DNA of 41,677 bases from the NCBI GenBank assembly GCA_964649195.1, contig CAZYPK010000030.1:1-41677 (forward strand), written 5' to 3'. This document shows, piece after piece, positions 39,839 through 41,677 of the stretch. The position numbers were made by a program, and so were the translations under genes. The stretch is from JTS-RE9 sp964649195. Lineage in GTDB: Bacteria; Planctomycetota; Phycisphaerae; Phycisphaerales; Phycisphaeraceae. The notes below the pieces were generated by a model that searched no databases, was not told where the DNA came from, and was given only the letters and a program-made list of their open reading frames with translations. Each line of letters opens with the position of its first letter. The stretch's first letter is position 1.

Positions 39839-40051
39839 CTGAGTTCGGGATGAGAGTGAGCCGCGACGTAACACGTCGCGGACATGAGCGACCGGATTGG
39901 AATGGCCATCGCGAGGCGGATCATGGGACGCGAAAACGACCGGGCGCCGATCAAGGCTGAAAGAAAAAAGCGCATCGGGCCACCCTCTTCAGGCTGTTCC
40001 GGGGGCGCGTCCGCGACTCGTTGAGTCGCGGCTCTCATCCCGCGGACTCAG
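39839..40051 (-). repeat. Family A dispersed element, copy 5 (inverted)
   Basis: CTGAGTTCGGGATGAG at the left and CTCATCCCGCGGACTCAG at the right; the palindromes appear in swapped order (CGCGACGTAACACGTCGCG at 39862-39880, CGCGACTCGTTGAGTCGCG at 40012-40030), so this copy is inverted relative to the other four. It fills much of the 441-bp gap 39742-40182; the rest shows no gene. Confidence 0.9.
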
Positions 40052-40182
40052 CCCCAGCCACCCCAAAGTTCCCAGCCACCCGACGGGCAAATGCAATAAA
40101 GCCAGGGCAATAAAACAAAACTTCATACGGTCTGCCGCAAGGTGATTATCATGCAGGATGATCCAATTCAGGGAGTTGCCCC

Positions 40183-41598
40183 ATGCCCATTCGCCTGATC
40201 CTCGTGATGTTGTTGTCATCGTCCTCATCCGCCCTGGCCGACGATGCGAAACAGGTCTTCGATTCCCTCTACGGCCCGCGCATCAAGGCGGCCAAGGCGA
40301 CCGCCGATCGCGCCGATGATCACGCCCTCGCCAAGGAACTGCTCGCCTCCGCCGGCAACAGCGCCGACACCCCCGCCCTGCTCGCCCTGCTCTGCGAAGC
40401 CAGCTACGACCTGGGCAGCAGACATCCCGACGGCTTCACCACCGCGGCGCAGGCCATGACCTTGCTCGCCGAGAGCGTCGAAGCCCAGCGGACCGGTGCA
40501 CGCGAAAAACTCGCCGATGTGCTGATGAAGCAATCGCGACTGGGCAAACCCGATGAACGCGAAACAGCGGGCGAGCAGCTCATCGACACGCTGCTGGCGA
40601 TGGGCGATGAGAAATTGGAGATGAAGAAGTGGACGGAGGCAACGGGCGACTATCGCCGCGCCATGACCATCGCCACGCCGAGGAAATCGCCGAAGCTTGA
40701 GACGATCAAGGCGAAGCTCGACCTGGCCACCCGCCGCGACCGCGCCGAGAAACAGATCGCCCGGCTCAATGAAAAACTCCTGGGCGATGCGAACGACTCA
40801 GCGACGGCCCAGGAGATCGTGAAGCTTTACATCGTGGAGTTCGACGACCCCAAGGCTGCGCTCCCTTTTCTCAATCGGACGAAGGACGAGTCATTGAAGA
40901 AGCTCGTGCCGCTGGCGTCAGGTGCAACGGAGAGCGTCTCGGGCGATGATCATCTGGCCCTGGGTGAATGGTATCGATCCTTGGCGGGACCTTCGCCAAA
41001 GGCGAGTGAACTGCCGCTTCTGAAGCGTGCCAGGGACGCTTTCGCCCGCGCCATGGCGTCTGCGGAGTTGTCAGCCGCGGCTCAGGGGAAAACGCGCCTT
41101 CTGCTGGATGACACGGATCGCATGTCACGGAAGCTCCATGACGAGGCTCATGCCGGAATGGCCGCGTCCCCTGCCGTCGAACAATGGATATCAAAGGATG
41201 CAACGTATGTGGCAAGTTCCAGCTTCAAGCACTGGAAGCAGTTGCCCGCCCTGCTCAACGGCGACCCCAGGCTCAACATGAACGAATTCGCGGTTCACAC
41301 CGGCTTTGAGAAAGGCCAATACATCGTCATCGACCTGGGCAAGGAGAAGAACATCACAAAGATATGGATCGAGAATCGTCGAAACGCCCAGTTCAGGAAT
41401 CGAGCCGCAACCATCGAGGTGTGGTTGTCGAGCAGGTCCGACAATCGGGGCGTCAAAGTATGGGCGGCCGACAAGGCGGAAACCGAATGGACCATCCCCA
41501 TCCGCAGGACCAAGGCGAGATACATCACCATCGCTCAACCTGAGAACGTCGCCGAACCTCTCTGCCTGGCGCAGGTCAGGATCTTCGGGCCGGAATGA
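40183..41598 (+). CDS. Secreted protein with helical-repeat region and C-terminal discoidin-like domain
   Basis: 471 residues; AGGGAG lies six bases before the ATG. Signal peptide MPIRLILVMLLSSSSSALAD. Residues ~25-320 are almost entirely helical, with TPR-like helix pairs (ALLALLCEASYDLGSRHPDGFTTAAQAM, LEMKKWTEATGDYRRAMTIA, DDPKAALPFLNRTKDESLKKL, LALGEWYRSLAG). Residues ~340-471 look like an F5/8 type C (discoidin) fold: YVASSSFKHW, QYIVIDLGKEKNITKIWIENRR, ATIEVWLSSRS, WTIPIRRTKARYITIAQPEN and a final LAQVRIFG. Discoidin domains bind glycans. Planctomycetes encode many such secreted proteins of unknown role. Confidence 0.82.
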   Translation: MPIRLILVMLLSSSSSALADDAKQVFDSLYGPRIKAAKATADRADDHALAKELLASAGNSADTPALLALLCEASYDLGSRHPDGFTTAAQAMTLLAESVEAQRTGAREKLADVLMKQSRLGKPDERETAGEQLIDTLLAMGDEKLEMKKWTEATGDYRRAMTIATPRKSPKLETIKAKLDLATRRDRAEKQIARLNEKLLGDANDSATAQEIVKLYIVEFDDPKAALPFLNRTKDESLKKLVPLASGATESVSGDDHLALGEWYRSLAGPSPKASELPLLKRARDAFARAMASAELSAAAQGKTRLLLDDTDRMSRKLHDEAHAGMAASPAVEQWISKDATYVASSSFKHWKQLPALLNGDPRLNMNEFAVHTGFEKGQYIVIDLGKEKNITKIWIENRRNAQFRNRAATIEVWLSSRSDNRGVKVWAADKAETEWTIPIRRTKARYITIAQPENVAEPLCLAQVRIFGPE

Positions 41599-41677
41599 AA
41601 AGAGGATCAAATGTCGCGGCAATGGTTCAGTTTGAAATGTTCGGGTGGCTGGGGCGGAGTCTTCGACGCCCCGGCGC

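Overview
The window looks like chromosomal DNA of a planctomycete, most likely class Phycisphaerae. The basis is the LEPR-type export motif and Calx-beta repeats of the 1042-residue surface protein, a DUF11 protein resembling chlamydial OmcB, a formaldehyde-activating-enzyme (Fae) homologue, GC-rich housekeeping genes, and a very high load of short intergenic repeats. No rRNA, CRISPR array, prophage or intact transposase was seen. One tRNA gene (Arg, CCU) is present.

Layout. 1-930: repeats, then an Fae-like gene with a histone-like basic tail. 1066-3665: a compact, AT-richer, leftward three-gene operon (TIGR04255-like protein, unknown protein, ComEC-type metallo-beta-lactamase-fold hydrolase) that looks acquired and could be a defence or stress module. 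3904-8552: GH52-like glycosidase, a secreted protein, and KDG kinase. 8600-11925: repeat clusters, a small membrane protein, and a short RHS-core protein with a variable Cys/His tail followed one base later by a membrane-anchored partner. 12121-17004: FIST sensor protein, tRNA-Arg, giant LEPR/hydrolase/Calx-beta protein. 17318-20601: XRE regulator, class V aminotransferase, DoxX, RlmN. 20630-24470: Wzm/Wzt-type polysaccharide ABC exporter with an FkbM methyltransferase and a decayed epimerase. 24901-29160: KDPG aldolase, ACP plus FabZ-like dehydratase, ThuA-like lipoprotein, PurA. 29320-33906: sugar isomerase, NfeD, FliN, DUF402, TrpE. 34183-41598: small conserved protein, OmcB-like DUF11 lipoprotein, esterase, DUF971, HAD hydrolase, secreted discoidin-like protein.

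The most unusual content is the repeat landscape. (i) Five copies of a ~200-bp non-coding element (family A) have inverted ends near GAGTTCGGGATAAG and two internal perfect palindromes; one copy has a clear 7-bp target duplication. (ii) A ~90-bp element (family B, ends TTCCTGAATAA) has two full copies with copy-specific flanking duplications; one is nested in another element. (iii) Many sites carry inverted pairs of tandem heptanucleotide arrays. The 7-mer differs from site to site, but the architecture is the same: array, spacer, reverse-complement array. These sit against stop codons and also lie in frame inside the conserved genes rlmN and trpE, adding tens of residues to the enzymes. (iv) A 9-bp CCGGGGGTG-type tract encodes Gly/Pro-rich linkers in three unrelated genes.

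Metabolically, KDG kinase and KDPG aldolase form the lower Entner-Doudoroff/uronate branch and, with the GH52-like enzyme, the esterase and the isomerase, suggest a heterotroph feeding on plant or algal polysaccharide. All functions are read from sequence recall only; no database search was run. Start codons were chosen from ribosome-binding sites and family lengths.
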